A stretch of DNA of 64,000 nt from contig JAPPMA010000053.1 of NCBI GenBank assembly GCA_028819295.1, positions 55,983-119,982 on the forward strand, written 5' to 3'. Both the position numbers and the translations under genes were made by a program. The notes beneath the pieces were generated by a model. That model did no database searches and was not told the origin of the DNA. It saw nothing but the letters and a program-made list of their open reading frames with translations. This document shows positions 50,882 to 58,746 of this stretch, piece after piece (the first letter of the stretch is position 1; each line of letters opens with the position of its first letter). Source of the stretch: a bacterium. GTDB lineage: Bacteria > Actinomycetota > Acidimicrobiia > Acidimicrobiales > Bin134.

Positions 50882-51940
50882 TCAACTGGTGCTGATGCGG
50901 TCGATGAGGCCCCATGCGAGGGCGGTGGCGGCATCGATCTCGGTGTTGGTGAGGGCGAAGCAGCAGAGGCGCTGGCGGCCGATGCGGCGGGCGATGCTGA
51001 CGGTGCCGCCCGCGCCAGGCACCAGGCCCATGGCCACCTCGGGCAAGCGGAAGGTGGTGTCGGGGTGGGCGGCCACGTCGTGGGCGTAGGCGGGCAGCTC
51101 CACGCCGGCCCCCACGCAGGTGCCGTGGACCATAGCCCGGGTCTTGGCCGCCAGCCGGTCGATCCAGAAGGCCGCGCTGCGCACCGAGCGGACTCGATGG
51201 GCGGTGCCCGGGTCGGGGGTGGTGCCGAACTCGGCCAGATCGCCCCCGGAGCAGAACGTGGGACCGGCGCCGTTGATCACGATGCCGTCGAGGCTGGGAT
51301 CGGCCCACGCGGCCCGAAGCTGCTCCACCAGCCCGTCGCGCATCTCGGCGCTGAAGGCGTTGTGGCGCTCGGGCCGGTTGAGGGTGAGCCGCAGGGTGGA
51401 GCCGGTGCGCTGGGCCAGCACGGCGGGCTCGGGGTTGTCGGGAACCAGGCGGCTGGGCTGGGTGGCCAGCCAGCCTTGGAACTGGGGCCCGGACTGAAGG
51501 GTGGAGTAGGCCAGAGACTCGGCCACCAGCCCATCCGCGGTGGAGCGGCCCTCGCTCAGGCGCAGGAGCTGAACCAGGGCCACCGCCGCGGCCGGCGATG
51601 CCGTGGCGGCAGCGGCGATCTGGCTGATCTCGTCGGGGGGCACCCCCAGTGCTGCTGGGAGGCCGCCAGAGGCGAGCACGATGTCGAAGGGGGCGCAGAC
51701 CTCGGCCAGCTTTGGGGCATCGGCGGGGTCGCGGTCATCGGGTACCGAGGCCACCATCACCGCGGGGGTGCTCTTCACCAGGTCGGTTGTCTCGGGCGAC
51801 GGCCATTGCGAGAGGTCGGCCGAGCTCAGCTCGACGAGAATCACCGGGCAGTCGGCCAGTCCGTAGTCCTCCCCGGCGTAGGGGAGCGACAGGAGTGCTC
51901 TGGCCTCAGCCAGACCCGTGACTTGAACTGGCGAGCTCAT
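50882..51940 (-). CDS. Enoyl-CoA hydratase/isomerase family protein with odd domain order
   Basis: 352 residues. The recognisable N-terminal half of a crotonase begins only at about residue 180 (LRLTLNRPERHNAFSAEMRD, GAGPTFCSGGDLAEFG, GTCVGAGVELPAYAHDV, LPEVAMGLVPGAGGTVS) and stops soon after, without the C-terminal trimerisation helices. The first 175 residues include ALVQLLRLSEGRSTADGLVA and ESLAYSTLQSGPQFQGWLA, which look like a crotonase C-terminal part. So the protein may be circularly permuted or a degenerate tandem. It overlaps the upstream acyl-CoA ligase gene by 35 bp. Confidence 0.78.
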   Translation of the reverse strand: MSSPVQVTGLAEARALLSLPYAGEDYGLADCPVILVELSSADLSQWPSPETTDLVKSTPAVMVASVPDDRDPADAPKLAEVCAPFDIVLASGGLPAALGVPPDEISQIAAAATASPAAAVALVQLLRLSEGRSTADGLVAESLAYSTLQSGPQFQGWLATQPSRLVPDNPEPAVLAQRTGSTLRLTLNRPERHNAFSAEMRDGLVEQLRAAWADPSLDGIVINGAGPTFCSGGDLAEFGTTPDPGTAHRVRSVRSAAFWIDRLAAKTRAMVHGTCVGAGVELPAYAHDVAAHPDTTFRLPEVAMGLVPGAGGTVSIARRIGRQRLCCFALTNTEIDAATALAWGLIDRISTS

Positions 51941-53417
51941 CTCTCAGGATCCGGCGCAGAAGCTTGCCGGTCTCGTTGTAGGGCAGCTCGTCTCGCACCT
52001 CGATGCGGTCGGGGGTGCGCGACGACCGCATTCGGGCTTTCACGAACTCTTGGAGCTCGGCGATATCCACCGTCTGACCCTTGGCGGCCACCACCACCGC
52101 GGCCACCGCCTCGCCCCACTGCTCGTCGGGCACGCCGACGGCGGCGGCGTCGGCCACCGACTGGTGGCTCAACAGCACGTCCTCGATCTCGCCGGGGGAG
52201 ATGTTCTCGCCTCCCCGCACGATGATGTCGTCGATGCGGCCCTCCACGAACAGATAGCCGTCGGAGTCGAGCGAGCCCCCGTCGTTGGTGGGGAACCAGC
52301 CGTCGGGGGTCACCCGGGAGTTCCGCCCCAGATATTCGCCCGATACCTGCTCGCCCCGTACCCAGATCTCGCCGGAAATGCCGGTGGGAACCGGCTCGCC
52401 CTCCTCGTCGCGGATGTCCACCTCGACAGCGGGCAGCGGCCGGCCCGCCGAGCCCAGCCGGGCCTTCACGGACGGATCATCGGAGCGGTGGGCTTCGCGG
52501 TGCTCCTCGGGTCCGAGCACGGCCACGGTGGAGCTGGTCTCGGTGAGGCCGTAGGCGTTCACGAAGTTGGCCTCGGGCAGCAGCTCCAGCGCTCGGGCGA
52601 TGACCGGGGTGGGCATCTTGCCGCCGCCGTAGGAGAGGGCCCGCAGCGAGGGGAGGCCGCCCCCGATGTCGTCCAAGTGGTCGACGATGCGGGCCAGCAT
52701 GGTGGGCACGACCATGGCGTGGGTGACACCCTCAGCGCGGACCAGGTGTACCCAGTCGGCGGCGTCGAAGTTGGGGAGCTGCACGATGCGGCGACCGGCG
52801 TACACCGAGCTCAAGATCGCGGCCATGCCGGCCACGTGGTAGGGGGGCACCGACACCAGGGTGGCCTCGTCCTCGGTGGCGCCCATGAACTCCACCGAGC
52901 CGATGATGTACGACACCAGGTGCCGGTGGCGCAGAACCGCGGCTTTGGGGGCCCCGGTGGTGCCGCTGGTGTAGAGGAGGATGGCGATTTCCTCGGGGTC
53001 GACATTCCAGTCGCTGTCGGGAGCGCCGCCCTCGGCGCACTGGCCCAAGAAATCGGGGCGGACAACCGCCCGCACGCCGTCGAGGTCGCCGATGGCGGCC
53101 AGCGCGTCTTGGCTGCACACCGTGACCGAGGGAGCAACCTCGGCGGCCAGGTGACGCAACTCGGGCACCGTCAGCCGATAGTTCAGGGGCACGAACGGCA
53201 CACCGGCCCAGGCCGAGCCGAACAGGGCGATGGGCAGGGCTTCGCTGCTGACGTCAACCATGGACACCCGCTCGATGCCCGCCTCCCGGAAGCGCGTGGC
53301 GGCGCCGCCGGCCCGCTGGAACAACTGCTCATAGGTGAGACCCCGTCCCTTGGATCCGATGGCGGTGCGCTCGCCGAAACCGCTGGACGCCATCTCCAGC
53401 AGCATCATCAGGTTCAT
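51906..53417 (-). CDS. Acyl-CoA synthetase (AMP-forming)
   Basis: A 503-residue adenylating ligase: AILLYTSGTTGAPKAAVL (A3), NAYGLTETSSTVAVL (A5), GEIWVRGEQVSGEYLGR, then FPTNDGGSLDSDGYLFVEGR where the usual TGD reads TND, IIVRGGENISPGEIEDVL (A8) and LPYNETGKLLRRILRDEL with the catalytic lysine (A10). ATG 53417 (MNLMMLLEMASS) is chosen because similarity begins there. It precedes the crotonase gene in the same operon, so it likely activates the acid that the crotonase and the CaiB-type transferase act on. Confidence 0.86.
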   Translation of the reverse strand: MNLMMLLEMASSGFGERTAIGSKGRGLTYEQLFQRAGGAATRFREAGIERVSMVDVSSEALPIALFGSAWAGVPFVPLNYRLTVPELRHLAAEVAPSVTVCSQDALAAIGDLDGVRAVVRPDFLGQCAEGGAPDSDWNVDPEEIAILLYTSGTTGAPKAAVLRHRHLVSYIIGSVEFMGATEDEATLVSVPPYHVAGMAAILSSVYAGRRIVQLPNFDAADWVHLVRAEGVTHAMVVPTMLARIVDHLDDIGGGLPSLRALSYGGGKMPTPVIARALELLPEANFVNAYGLTETSSTVAVLGPEEHREAHRSDDPSVKARLGSAGRPLPAVEVDIRDEEGEPVPTGISGEIWVRGEQVSGEYLGRNSRVTPDGWFPTNDGGSLDSDGYLFVEGRIDDIIVRGGENISPGEIEDVLLSHQSVADAAAVGVPDEQWGEAVAAVVVAAKGQTVDIAELQEFVKARMRSSRTPDRIEVRDELPYNETGKLLRRILRDELASSSHGSG

Positions 53418-53461
53418 TGGCTCATCTCGTGCGGGGCGTCTCGCAGCGGCCTGGTTTCCGA

Positions 53462-53767
53462 TCAGTCGGAGGCCGGGAGGGGCTTGGCCTCTTTCAGGCT
53501 GAGCGGCGTGCCGGCCATTGCCAGCGAGCCGTCGCCGGGCTTGGTACACAGAACCTCGAGGGATTCGTCTTCGTTCACGTAGCGCTTGCCCAGCGCGGTG
53601 CCATCGGCAGCACCAGCGGCAACCTCGCCACTGCGTTCGGCATTGGCCGGATCGGCCATTGGCGAACCGCCGCAGGTTATGTCCACGTCGCCGTCTGGCG
53701 CCTTCACCACGATCAACTCGGTGTCGCACACCGAGCTCTTGAGGCGGCTACCCGGTTTCAAGTCCAT
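53462..53767 (-). CDS. Conserved small protein of unknown function
   Basis: A 101-residue soluble protein with three cysteines (SSVCDTELIVVKAPDGDVDI, TCGGSPM, LEVLCTKPGDGSL) and no membrane segment. An AGGAGG site 6 nt before ATG 53767 fixes the start. It is the first gene in front of the acyl-CoA ligase/crotonase pair and is led by a 16-bp perfect palindrome. I do not know the family; the beta-rich pattern and Cys spacing could fit a small metal- or cofactor-binding protein. Confidence 0.65.
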   Translation of the reverse strand: MDLKPGSRLKSSVCDTELIVVKAPDGDVDITCGGSPMADPANAERSGEVAAGAADGTALGKRYVNEDESLEVLCTKPGDGSLAMAGTPLSLKEAKPLPASD

Positions 53768-53777
53768 TCCCACCTCC

Positions 53778-53793
53778 TGGGAGATATCTCCCA
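53778..53793. promoter_or_regulatory. 16-bp perfect palindrome between divergent genes
   Basis: TGGGAGATATCTCCCA lies between the start of the 101-residue gene (minus, ATG 53767) and the CaiB-type gene (plus, GTG 53833), directly upstream of the minus-strand ribosome site. Its length and symmetry suit a dimeric regulator such as TetR or GntR; none is encoded nearby. Confidence 0.55.
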
Positions 53794-53832
53794 ATCTTTT
53801 CCCTTCAGCCTCAACAGGTACAAACTGCACTT

Positions 53833-55020
53833 GTGACGCAGACCTCGAAAAGGAGCCGCCATCCGGCACTGGTTTGGGCCGAGTCGGGGCTCATGGGCTT
53901 GAGCGGGCCCGAGCAAGGGGCGCCGGCGTTGGCCTCCGGGCGCTGGGTGGAGCGGCTCGACGGCGTGGCGAACGACATCTCCGAGCTGTGCGGGCAGCGG
54001 CTGAGGGCCGATGCCGCCGGTTTTCTGGGGGAGCGGGCGGCACTTGTGGGCCGTGGTCGAAGAGGTGCCGTGTCGGTGGGGGGCGCCTGCCGCATGGTGG
54101 CGGCGGCCGACGGGGTGTTGGCGGTGTCGCTGGCCCGCACCGCCGACGCCGATGCGGTTCCGGCCTGGCTGGAGATCGGACATCTGACCGGGAACGGCTT
54201 GTGGGCTGAAGTAGCCGCAGGGGTTCGGGACAAACCGGTGGCCGACCTGCTTGAACGGGCCGAATGGCTGGGCTTGGCAGTGGGCCAGGCCGTCCGTCCG
54301 TTGCCACCTGCCGAGCCCTGTTCGGCAACCGACACCGGACCGGCGGGACCAGACCGCAAGCTGGTGCTGGACGTGAGCTCTTTGTGGGCTGGCCCGCTGT
54401 GCGCGTCGCTGCTGGGGGGATTCGGGTTCGAGGTGTTGAAGGTGGAGGCACCAGGCCGTCCCGATGGGGCCCGGTATGGCTCGCCTGCGTTCTACGAGCG
54501 GTTGAATCAGGGCAAGCGGGGCACGATCATCGACCTGGGGTCCGAGGACGGTCGCCGTCGATTTCTGGAACTGTGTGGGGAATCGGCAGTCGTCGTGGAC
54601 GGCCTGCGACCCCGGGTGTGGGCCAACTGGGGTATCGACCGGCTGGAGGTGGCCCAGAGTTGCGGCTTGGTGTGGGTTTCGATCACCGGCCACGGCGACG
54701 GGCGGGCCGGACTCGGCGACGACGCCGCGGTGAGCGGGGGCCTTTGGTTGTCTGATCCGGATGGAGGACTGCCGTGGTTCGTAGCCGATGCTGCTGCCGA
54801 CCCAATTGCCGGGCTCGTCGCGTGTCGTGCTGCGGCCGAGGCCATAGCCGCTGGTCGTGCCGGCTTGGTGGATGTGGCCATGGTCCAGGCAGTGAGCTGG
54901 GTCCGAGCAGGCGACGATCTGAGCGCGCCCGGTGCTGAGATCTTCCGCCGCGGCGACCATTGGGTGGTGAGAGCCGACGATGACGAGCAGGTGGTTCTGC
55001 CTCCCCGCAGTGGTGTCTGA
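53833..55020 (+). CDS. CaiB/BaiF-family CoA transferase with rearranged order
   Basis: 395 residues. The standard CaiB start (LVLDVSSLWAGPLCASLLGG, FGFEVLKVEAPGRPDGARYG) appears only at about residue 178, followed by LNQGKRGTIIDLGSEDGRRR and a shortened core with LVWVSITGHGDG. The first 170 residues (VADLLERAEWLGLAVGQAV at their end) resemble the C-terminal part of a CaiB protein. The usual catalytic Asp region after the Rossmann part is hard to place. Such layouts may be permuted or degenerate members. The GTG at 53833 is used. Confidence 0.7.
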   Translation: MTQTSKRSRHPALVWAESGLMGLSGPEQGAPALASGRWVERLDGVANDISELCGQRLRADAAGFLGERAALVGRGRRGAVSVGGACRMVAAADGVLAVSLARTADADAVPAWLEIGHLTGNGLWAEVAAGVRDKPVADLLERAEWLGLAVGQAVRPLPPAEPCSATDTGPAGPDRKLVLDVSSLWAGPLCASLLGGFGFEVLKVEAPGRPDGARYGSPAFYERLNQGKRGTIIDLGSEDGRRRFLELCGESAVVVDGLRPRVWANWGIDRLEVAQSCGLVWVSITGHGDGRAGLGDDAAVSGGLWLSDPDGGLPWFVADAAADPIAGLVACRAAAEAIAAGRAGLVDVAMVQAVSWVRAGDDLSAPGAEIFRRGDHWVVRADDDEQVVLPPRSGV

Positions 55021-55038
55021 GCTTGGCTGCCGGTCGGG

Positions 55039-55425
55039 CTACGCAGCTTCTATATCGGTGAGTGCGAAGTCGTTGCCCTTGAACAAGAGAGGTTCCCCAG
55101 TCTCCTTGGCCAAGGCGTAGGCGAAGCAGTCCCCAAAGTTCAGCGCCGCGGGGTGGTTGCCCTTGCCGAACTGCCGCCAGGCCCGGCGAGCGACTTGGGC
55201 ATGCTTGCCGGTGACCTCAACGAGCTGGATGGGAGATTCTTCGATGAGGAGGTCGAGTTCATGGCCGCCACCAGAACCGACACGGCTTTCAAGAACAATG
55301 GTGGATTCAAAAAAGTTGGCGACAGACATAAGGCAGCGCTCGGCTTCCGCAATCGCTCTCTTGTAGTGCTCGTAATCGGGCTCTCTGAGGAGGATGGCCA
55401 GCACGGCCGAGGTGTCCACGATCAC
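55039..55425 (-). CDS. vapC: PIN-domain toxin (VapC family)
   Basis: A 128-residue PIN toxin: MIVDTSAVLAILLREPDYEH with Asp4, SVANFFESTIVLESRVG with the Glu, NFGDCFAYALAKETGEPLLF with the Asp and KGNDFALTDIE with the last acidic residue. This is the classical VapC pattern seen in rhizobial and mycobacterial toxins. It overlaps the VapB gene by 4 bp. Confidence 0.88.
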   Translation of the reverse strand: MIVDTSAVLAILLREPDYEHYKRAIAEAERCLMSVANFFESTIVLESRVGSGGGHELDLLIEESPIQLVEVTGKHAQVARRAWRQFGKGNHPAALNFGDCFAYALAKETGEPLLFKGNDFALTDIEAA

Positions 55426-55679
55426 TTCGGAGCCCCGTGCTCGTCGTACAAGAAGTCGCCGTGTTCCACTGCTGATGGCCCCGGACGAAGAAGTTTGGAG
55501 CAGCGTTGGGCAATGGCCTCAATCGCTTCCATGCGGGCTTCAATACTGCGGCTGCGCTGTTCCCGTTCGAGGCGTTCTTGCAGGGCGACGGTGATTGCCC
55601 CGGTCATCGTCTCGCCCGTGAGGCTGGCCAACTCGCTGGCCAGTCGGCAGGTCTCGTCATTCTTGATATTGAGACTCAT
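55422..55679 (-). CDS. vapB: VapB-type antitoxin (PSK/RHH-like)
   Basis: An 85-residue antitoxin: SLNIKNDETCRLASELASLT and GETMTGAITVALQERLEREQ are the VapB/Rv0623-type transcription-factor motif, and the tail HGDFLYDEHGAPK is the toxin-binding end of this family. On the minus strand TAAGAT lies 7 nt before the ATG, and a perfect 10-bp inverted repeat overlaps that box. Confidence 0.88.
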   Translation of the reverse strand: MSLNIKNDETCRLASELASLTGETMTGAITVALQERLEREQRSRSIEARMEAIEAIAQRCSKLLRPGPSAVEHGDFLYDEHGAPK

Positions 55680-55686
55680 TGAAATT

Positions 55687-55692
55687 ATCTTA
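55687..55692 (-). promoter_or_regulatory. -10 box of the vapBC operon
   Basis: TAAGAT on the minus strand, 7 nt upstream of ATG 55679; leaderless arrangement. It overlaps the inner arm of the neighbouring inverted repeat. Confidence 0.4.
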
Positions 55693-55722
55693 TGGTAGAA
55701 CTGAAATTATTTTTCTACCATA
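55691..55722. promoter_or_regulatory. VapB operator: perfect 10-bp inverted repeat
   Basis: TATGGTAGAA (55691-55700) and TTCTACCATA (55713-55722) are exact inverted copies around a 12-nt AT-rich spacer, in an AT-rich island of an otherwise GC-rich region. GAAATTAT occurs twice beside and inside it. Autoregulation by VapBC is the likely function. Confidence 0.6.
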
Positions 55723-55748
55723 CACCGCCAACGGTCCCGTTCAAACGG

Positions 55749-55754
55749 TAGGTT
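55749..55754 (+). promoter_or_regulatory. -10 box for the VIT1-type gene
   Basis: TAGGTT followed by 6 nt and GTG 55761, supporting this start. Confidence 0.35.
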
Positions 55755-55760
55755 GAGACG

Positions 55761-56486
55761 GTGTTCGCAAGGAAGAGCAGCGGCTCTGGGCACCTCGGCG
55801 AGGGGCACCACCGCAATGTGACCCGAGGCGGATACCGGGCGGCGGTGTTCGGGGTGAGCGACGGCTTGGTCTCCAATGTGGCCATTATCTTGGGTGTGGC
55901 CGGAGCCAATTCAGGACAGGAGCTGGTGCGGATTGCCGGAATCGCCGGCCTTATCGCCGGGGCGGTATCGATGGCCGCCGGCGAGTACATCTCCATGCAG
56001 GCCCAGCGGGAGCTGCTGGAGCGGGAGTTGGAGATGGAGCGCCGGGAGCACCTCCGCAACCCCGAGCACGAGGTGGAGGAGCTGGCCGAGATCTACGAGT
56101 CGAGGGGCATGGACCCGGACACGGCCCGGGAGATGGCCGCCAACATCATGGACGACCCTGAGAAGGCCTTAGAGGTTCACGCCCGAGAGGAGATGGGCAT
56201 CGACCCCAACGAGCTGGGCAATCCCGTGTTCGCGGCGACCACTTCGTTCTTCTCCTTCGCCTTCGGTGCAGTGCTGCCGCTTCTGCCCTGGTTCTTCACC
56301 GGCGGCAATGGCGCCATCGTGGGGTCGATATTGCTCGGAGTTGTGGGCGCAGTACTGGTGGGTGGCGCGCTGGCGCTGGCCACCAGCCGGTCGATAGCGC
56401 GGGGTTCGCTGCGTCAACTTGTGATTGCCGCGGCAGCCGCCGCCATCACATTCGGAATCGGCTCGGCCGTAGGAGTAGGGGTATGA
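55761..56486 (+). CDS. VIT1/CCC1-family metal transporter
   Basis: A 241-residue membrane protein: YRAAVFGVSDGLVSNVAIIL and AGAVSMAAGEYISMQAQREL are the two conserved VIT1/CCC1 motifs in helices 1 and 2, then a cytoplasmic Glu-rich helical loop (EMERREHLRNPEHEVEELAE) that binds metal in plant VIT1, and three more helices. It should export or sequester Fe2+/Mn2+. The start is GTG 55761. It overlaps the SDR gene by 4 bp. Confidence 0.87.
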   Translation: MFARKSSGSGHLGEGHHRNVTRGGYRAAVFGVSDGLVSNVAIILGVAGANSGQELVRIAGIAGLIAGAVSMAAGEYISMQAQRELLERELEMERREHLRNPEHEVEELAEIYESRGMDPDTAREMAANIMDDPEKALEVHAREEMGIDPNELGNPVFAATTSFFSFAFGAVLPLLPWFFTGGNGAIVGSILLGVVGAVLVGGALALATSRSIARGSLRQLVIAAAAAAITFGIGSAVGVGV

Positions 56487-57343
56487 CCGATTGGGAGTGG
56501 ACGTTGGGCGGCCTCGTGAGCGAAAAGGACCCCATTTGGACCGATGCCAACATCCTCGACCCGTCCAGTGTGCTGCTCACCGACAAGGTGGCCATCGTCA
56601 CCGGCGGCGCTCGGGGAATCGGAGCGGCCACCGCGGTGACCCTGGCCCGGTTCGGGGCCGATCTGGCCATCTGCGACCGGGAAGCCGACGACATGGCCCG
56701 CACTGCCGCAGCGGTGGAGGCACAGGGCCGACGCTGCCTGACCGGGCTGTTCGACGTCCGCCATCCCGAACCCCGAGACGCCTGGCTGGCCGAGGTGGGC
56801 GAGGCTTTTGGGCGGGTGGACGTGCTGGTGAACAACGCCGGCGGCACGTTCAATTCCCCGTTTGCCGACATCAGCCTCAAGGGCGAGGCCGCGCTCATTG
56901 CCGAGAACTTCACCCAGGTCACCGGCTTCATCCGGGGGTGCCTTGCGCTGATGGGCGAAGGGGGGTCGATCATCAACGTGACCTCCATAGAGGCTCATCG
57001 GGCCGGTCCCGGCTTCTCGATCTATTCGGCGATGAAGGCGGCCCAGGCCAATCTGGCCAAGAGCCTGTCGCTGGAGCTGGCGTCGGCCGGTATCCGGGTC
57101 AACTGCATCGCCCCCGACGTGATTCCCACCGAGGGCGAGAGGATGCTCGGCGACGAGAGCACCGACGACCGCTCCGGCCTGGCCCCCCAGCCGTGGCTGG
57201 AGGGCGGATCGGTACACGACTGCGCCGCCGCCGTGGTGTATCTGGCCGGTGACCTGTCCCGATTCGTAACCGGCACCACCATTCACATCGATGGCGGCAA
57301 CCTGGCCGCCGCCGGGTGGAAGCGCCGCACCACTGGCTGCTAG
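56483..57343 (+). CDS. Short-chain dehydrogenase/reductase
   Basis: A 286-residue SDR: VAIVTGGARGIGAATAVTLA with the cofactor loop (about residues 34-53), VNNAGGTFNSPFAD, INVTSIEAHRAGPGFSIYSA (Ser and the Tyr of Y-x-x-x-K as YSAMK) and VTGTTIHIDGGNLAAAGWKR. About 30 extra residues precede the Rossmann start. It overlaps the VIT1-type gene by 4 bp, although a functional link is not obvious. The substrate is unknown. Confidence 0.85.
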   Translation: MTDWEWTLGGLVSEKDPIWTDANILDPSSVLLTDKVAIVTGGARGIGAATAVTLARFGADLAICDREADDMARTAAAVEAQGRRCLTGLFDVRHPEPRDAWLAEVGEAFGRVDVLVNNAGGTFNSPFADISLKGEAALIAENFTQVTGFIRGCLALMGEGGSIINVTSIEAHRAGPGFSIYSAMKAAQANLAKSLSLELASAGIRVNCIAPDVIPTEGERMLGDESTDDRSGLAPQPWLEGGSVHDCAAAVVYLAGDLSRFVTGTTIHIDGGNLAAAGWKRRTTGC

Positions 57344-57397
57344 GCCACGTAGACACCACTAGGGTTCCAGCCGGTGCATCACCGCGAAGGAACTGAC

Positions 57398-58465
57398 ATG
57401 GATATCGACGTCGATCGGGTAACCGAGCTGGCCGGAGAGGTGGCCGCGCACATGGCCGGGGCTACCACCATGGCCATGGTGTACATCGGCGACGAGCTGG
57501 GCCTCTATCAGGCCATGGCCGGGGCGGGGCCGATGACTGCCGATGCCTTGGCCGACGCCGTCGGCTGCCATCCCCGCCTGGTCACCGAGTGGCTGCGCCA
57601 ACAGGCCGCGGTCGAGCTGGTGGAGATCGATGGCCAGGGCGACGAAGAAGTCACGTTCGAGCTGACCGATGAGGCCGCCGCGGTGCTGGCCTGGGAGGTG
57701 AGTCCCGCATTCTTGGCCGGGGGCATCGGCATGTTCCGGGCCATGTTTTCAGATATGGACGACGTCCTCGACGCCTTCCGGGGTGACGGCGCCCTGGCCT
57801 GGGGCGATCACCACCCCAGCCTGTTCACCTCCACCGCCCGCTTCTTCCGGCCCCAGTACGAGATGTATCTGGCCAACGAGTGGATCCCGGCGGCCGACGG
57901 AATTGATGAGCTGCTCAAGGCCGGGGCCACCGCGGCCGATGTGGGCTGCGGCTGCGGCGACTCGGTGCAGATCCTGGCCTCGGCCTATCCCGAATCCCAC
58001 TTCACCGGGATCGACTTCCACGGCCCATCCATCGACCAAGCCAGGGAGCTGGCGGCCGAGGCCGGTGTGGACAACGCCTCCTTCGAGGTGGCCGACTCCC
58101 AGGGCTACCAGGGCTCCTACGACGTGATCTTCTTCCTGGACTGCCTCCACGACATGGGCGATCCGGTGGGCATCGCCGCCCACGCCCGCAGCCAACTGGC
58201 CGAAGGCGGCTCGGTGCTGATGGTGGAGCCGTTCGCGCTAGACGGCCACGTCCGCAACCTGACTGAGAACCCGATGGCAGCCACGTCGTACGGTGCCTCA
58301 GCGGTGTTTTGAATACCTTGCTCGCTGGCCCAACCCGTCGGGTTGGGGATGGGCGCTCAAGCTGGCGAAGAGGCCATGCGGGAGGTGTTCACCGCGGCTG
58401 GCTACTCCAGCTTCGAGCGGGTCACCGAGACCAACGCCAACATCATCTACCAAGCCCGCCCGTAG
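57398..58465 (+). CDS. Winged-helix class I SAM methyltransferase with an in-frame TGA (candidate selenoprotein or nonsense allele)
   Basis: From ATG 57398 (GAAGGA site upstream) the frame encodes a winged-helix-like dimerisation part (AMAGAGPMTADALADAVGCH) and a SAM-binding Rossmann part (ADVGCGCGDSVQILASAYPE, FTGIDFHGPSIDQARELAAE, VIFFLDCLHDMGDP). At codon 305 (58310-58312) a TGA interrupts SYGASAVF-x-IPCSLAQPVG; the frame then continues without further stop for 50 codons (LGMGAQAGEEAMREVFTAAG, YSSFERVTETNANIIYQARP) to TAG at 58463. Both halves match one methyltransferase family of about 350 residues whose members, as I recall them, have Cys at the TGA position (for example STMHC in front of xxxSLAQ). 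Either the codon is Sec, or the allele is a recent nonsense mutant that ends after 304 residues. Confidence 0.75.
58329..58347 (+). promoter_or_regulatory. SECIS-like hairpin after the in-frame TGA
   Basis: CCCAACCC-GTC-GGGTTGGG forms a perfect 8-bp stem with a 3-nt loop; the loop begins 24 nt after the TGA and its first base is G. The published bacterial SECIS model asks for a hairpin with a G among the first loop bases at 16-37 nt from the UGA, which this satisfies. It lies inside the coding frame and may be a chance palindrome. Confidence 0.35.
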
Positions 58466-58498
58466 TCGGAAAACCACTGGAAGTCTTGGGGCACTAGC

Positions 58499-58509
58499 AA
58501 GTTATACTT
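58499..58509. promoter_or_regulatory. Promoter/operator of the AbrB-PIN operon
   Basis: TATACT (58503-58508) is a strong -10 box 7 nt before ATG 58516. It is embedded in the small palindrome AAGT-TAT-ACTT, a possible site for the AbrB-type antitoxin. Confidence 0.5.
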
Positions 58510-58515
58510 ACTGGT

Positions 58516-58746
58516 ATGACTCACACCGTTGGAGCGAAGGGACAGGTCGTCATTCCCAAAGAGCTGCGCGACCAGTTCGACATCAAGCCTGGTGACGAGG
58601 TGAGTTTCTGGGATTGCGAGGACCATGTTGGATTGCGGGTTGTTCGCGATCCGGAGACGCTAAAGGGCCGATTTCGCGGTTTAGGGCTGAGCGAAGATCT
58701 GGAAGAAGAGCGCCGCGCTGAGCGGCAGCGTGAGGCCCGCTCTTGA
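58516..58746 (+). CDS. AbrB/MazE-type antitoxin
   Basis: A 76-residue protein with a swapped-hairpin AbrB domain: VGAKGQVVIPKELRDQFDIK, PGDEVSFWDCEDHVGLRVV, then a charged tail (GLSEDLEEERRAERQREARS) for toxin binding. It stops inside the TTG start of the PIN toxin gene, so translation is coupled. A -10 box directly upstream predicts a leaderless mRNA. Confidence 0.88.
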   Translation: MTHTVGAKGQVVIPKELRDQFDIKPGDEVSFWDCEDHVGLRVVRDPETLKGRFRGLGLSEDLEEERRAERQREARS

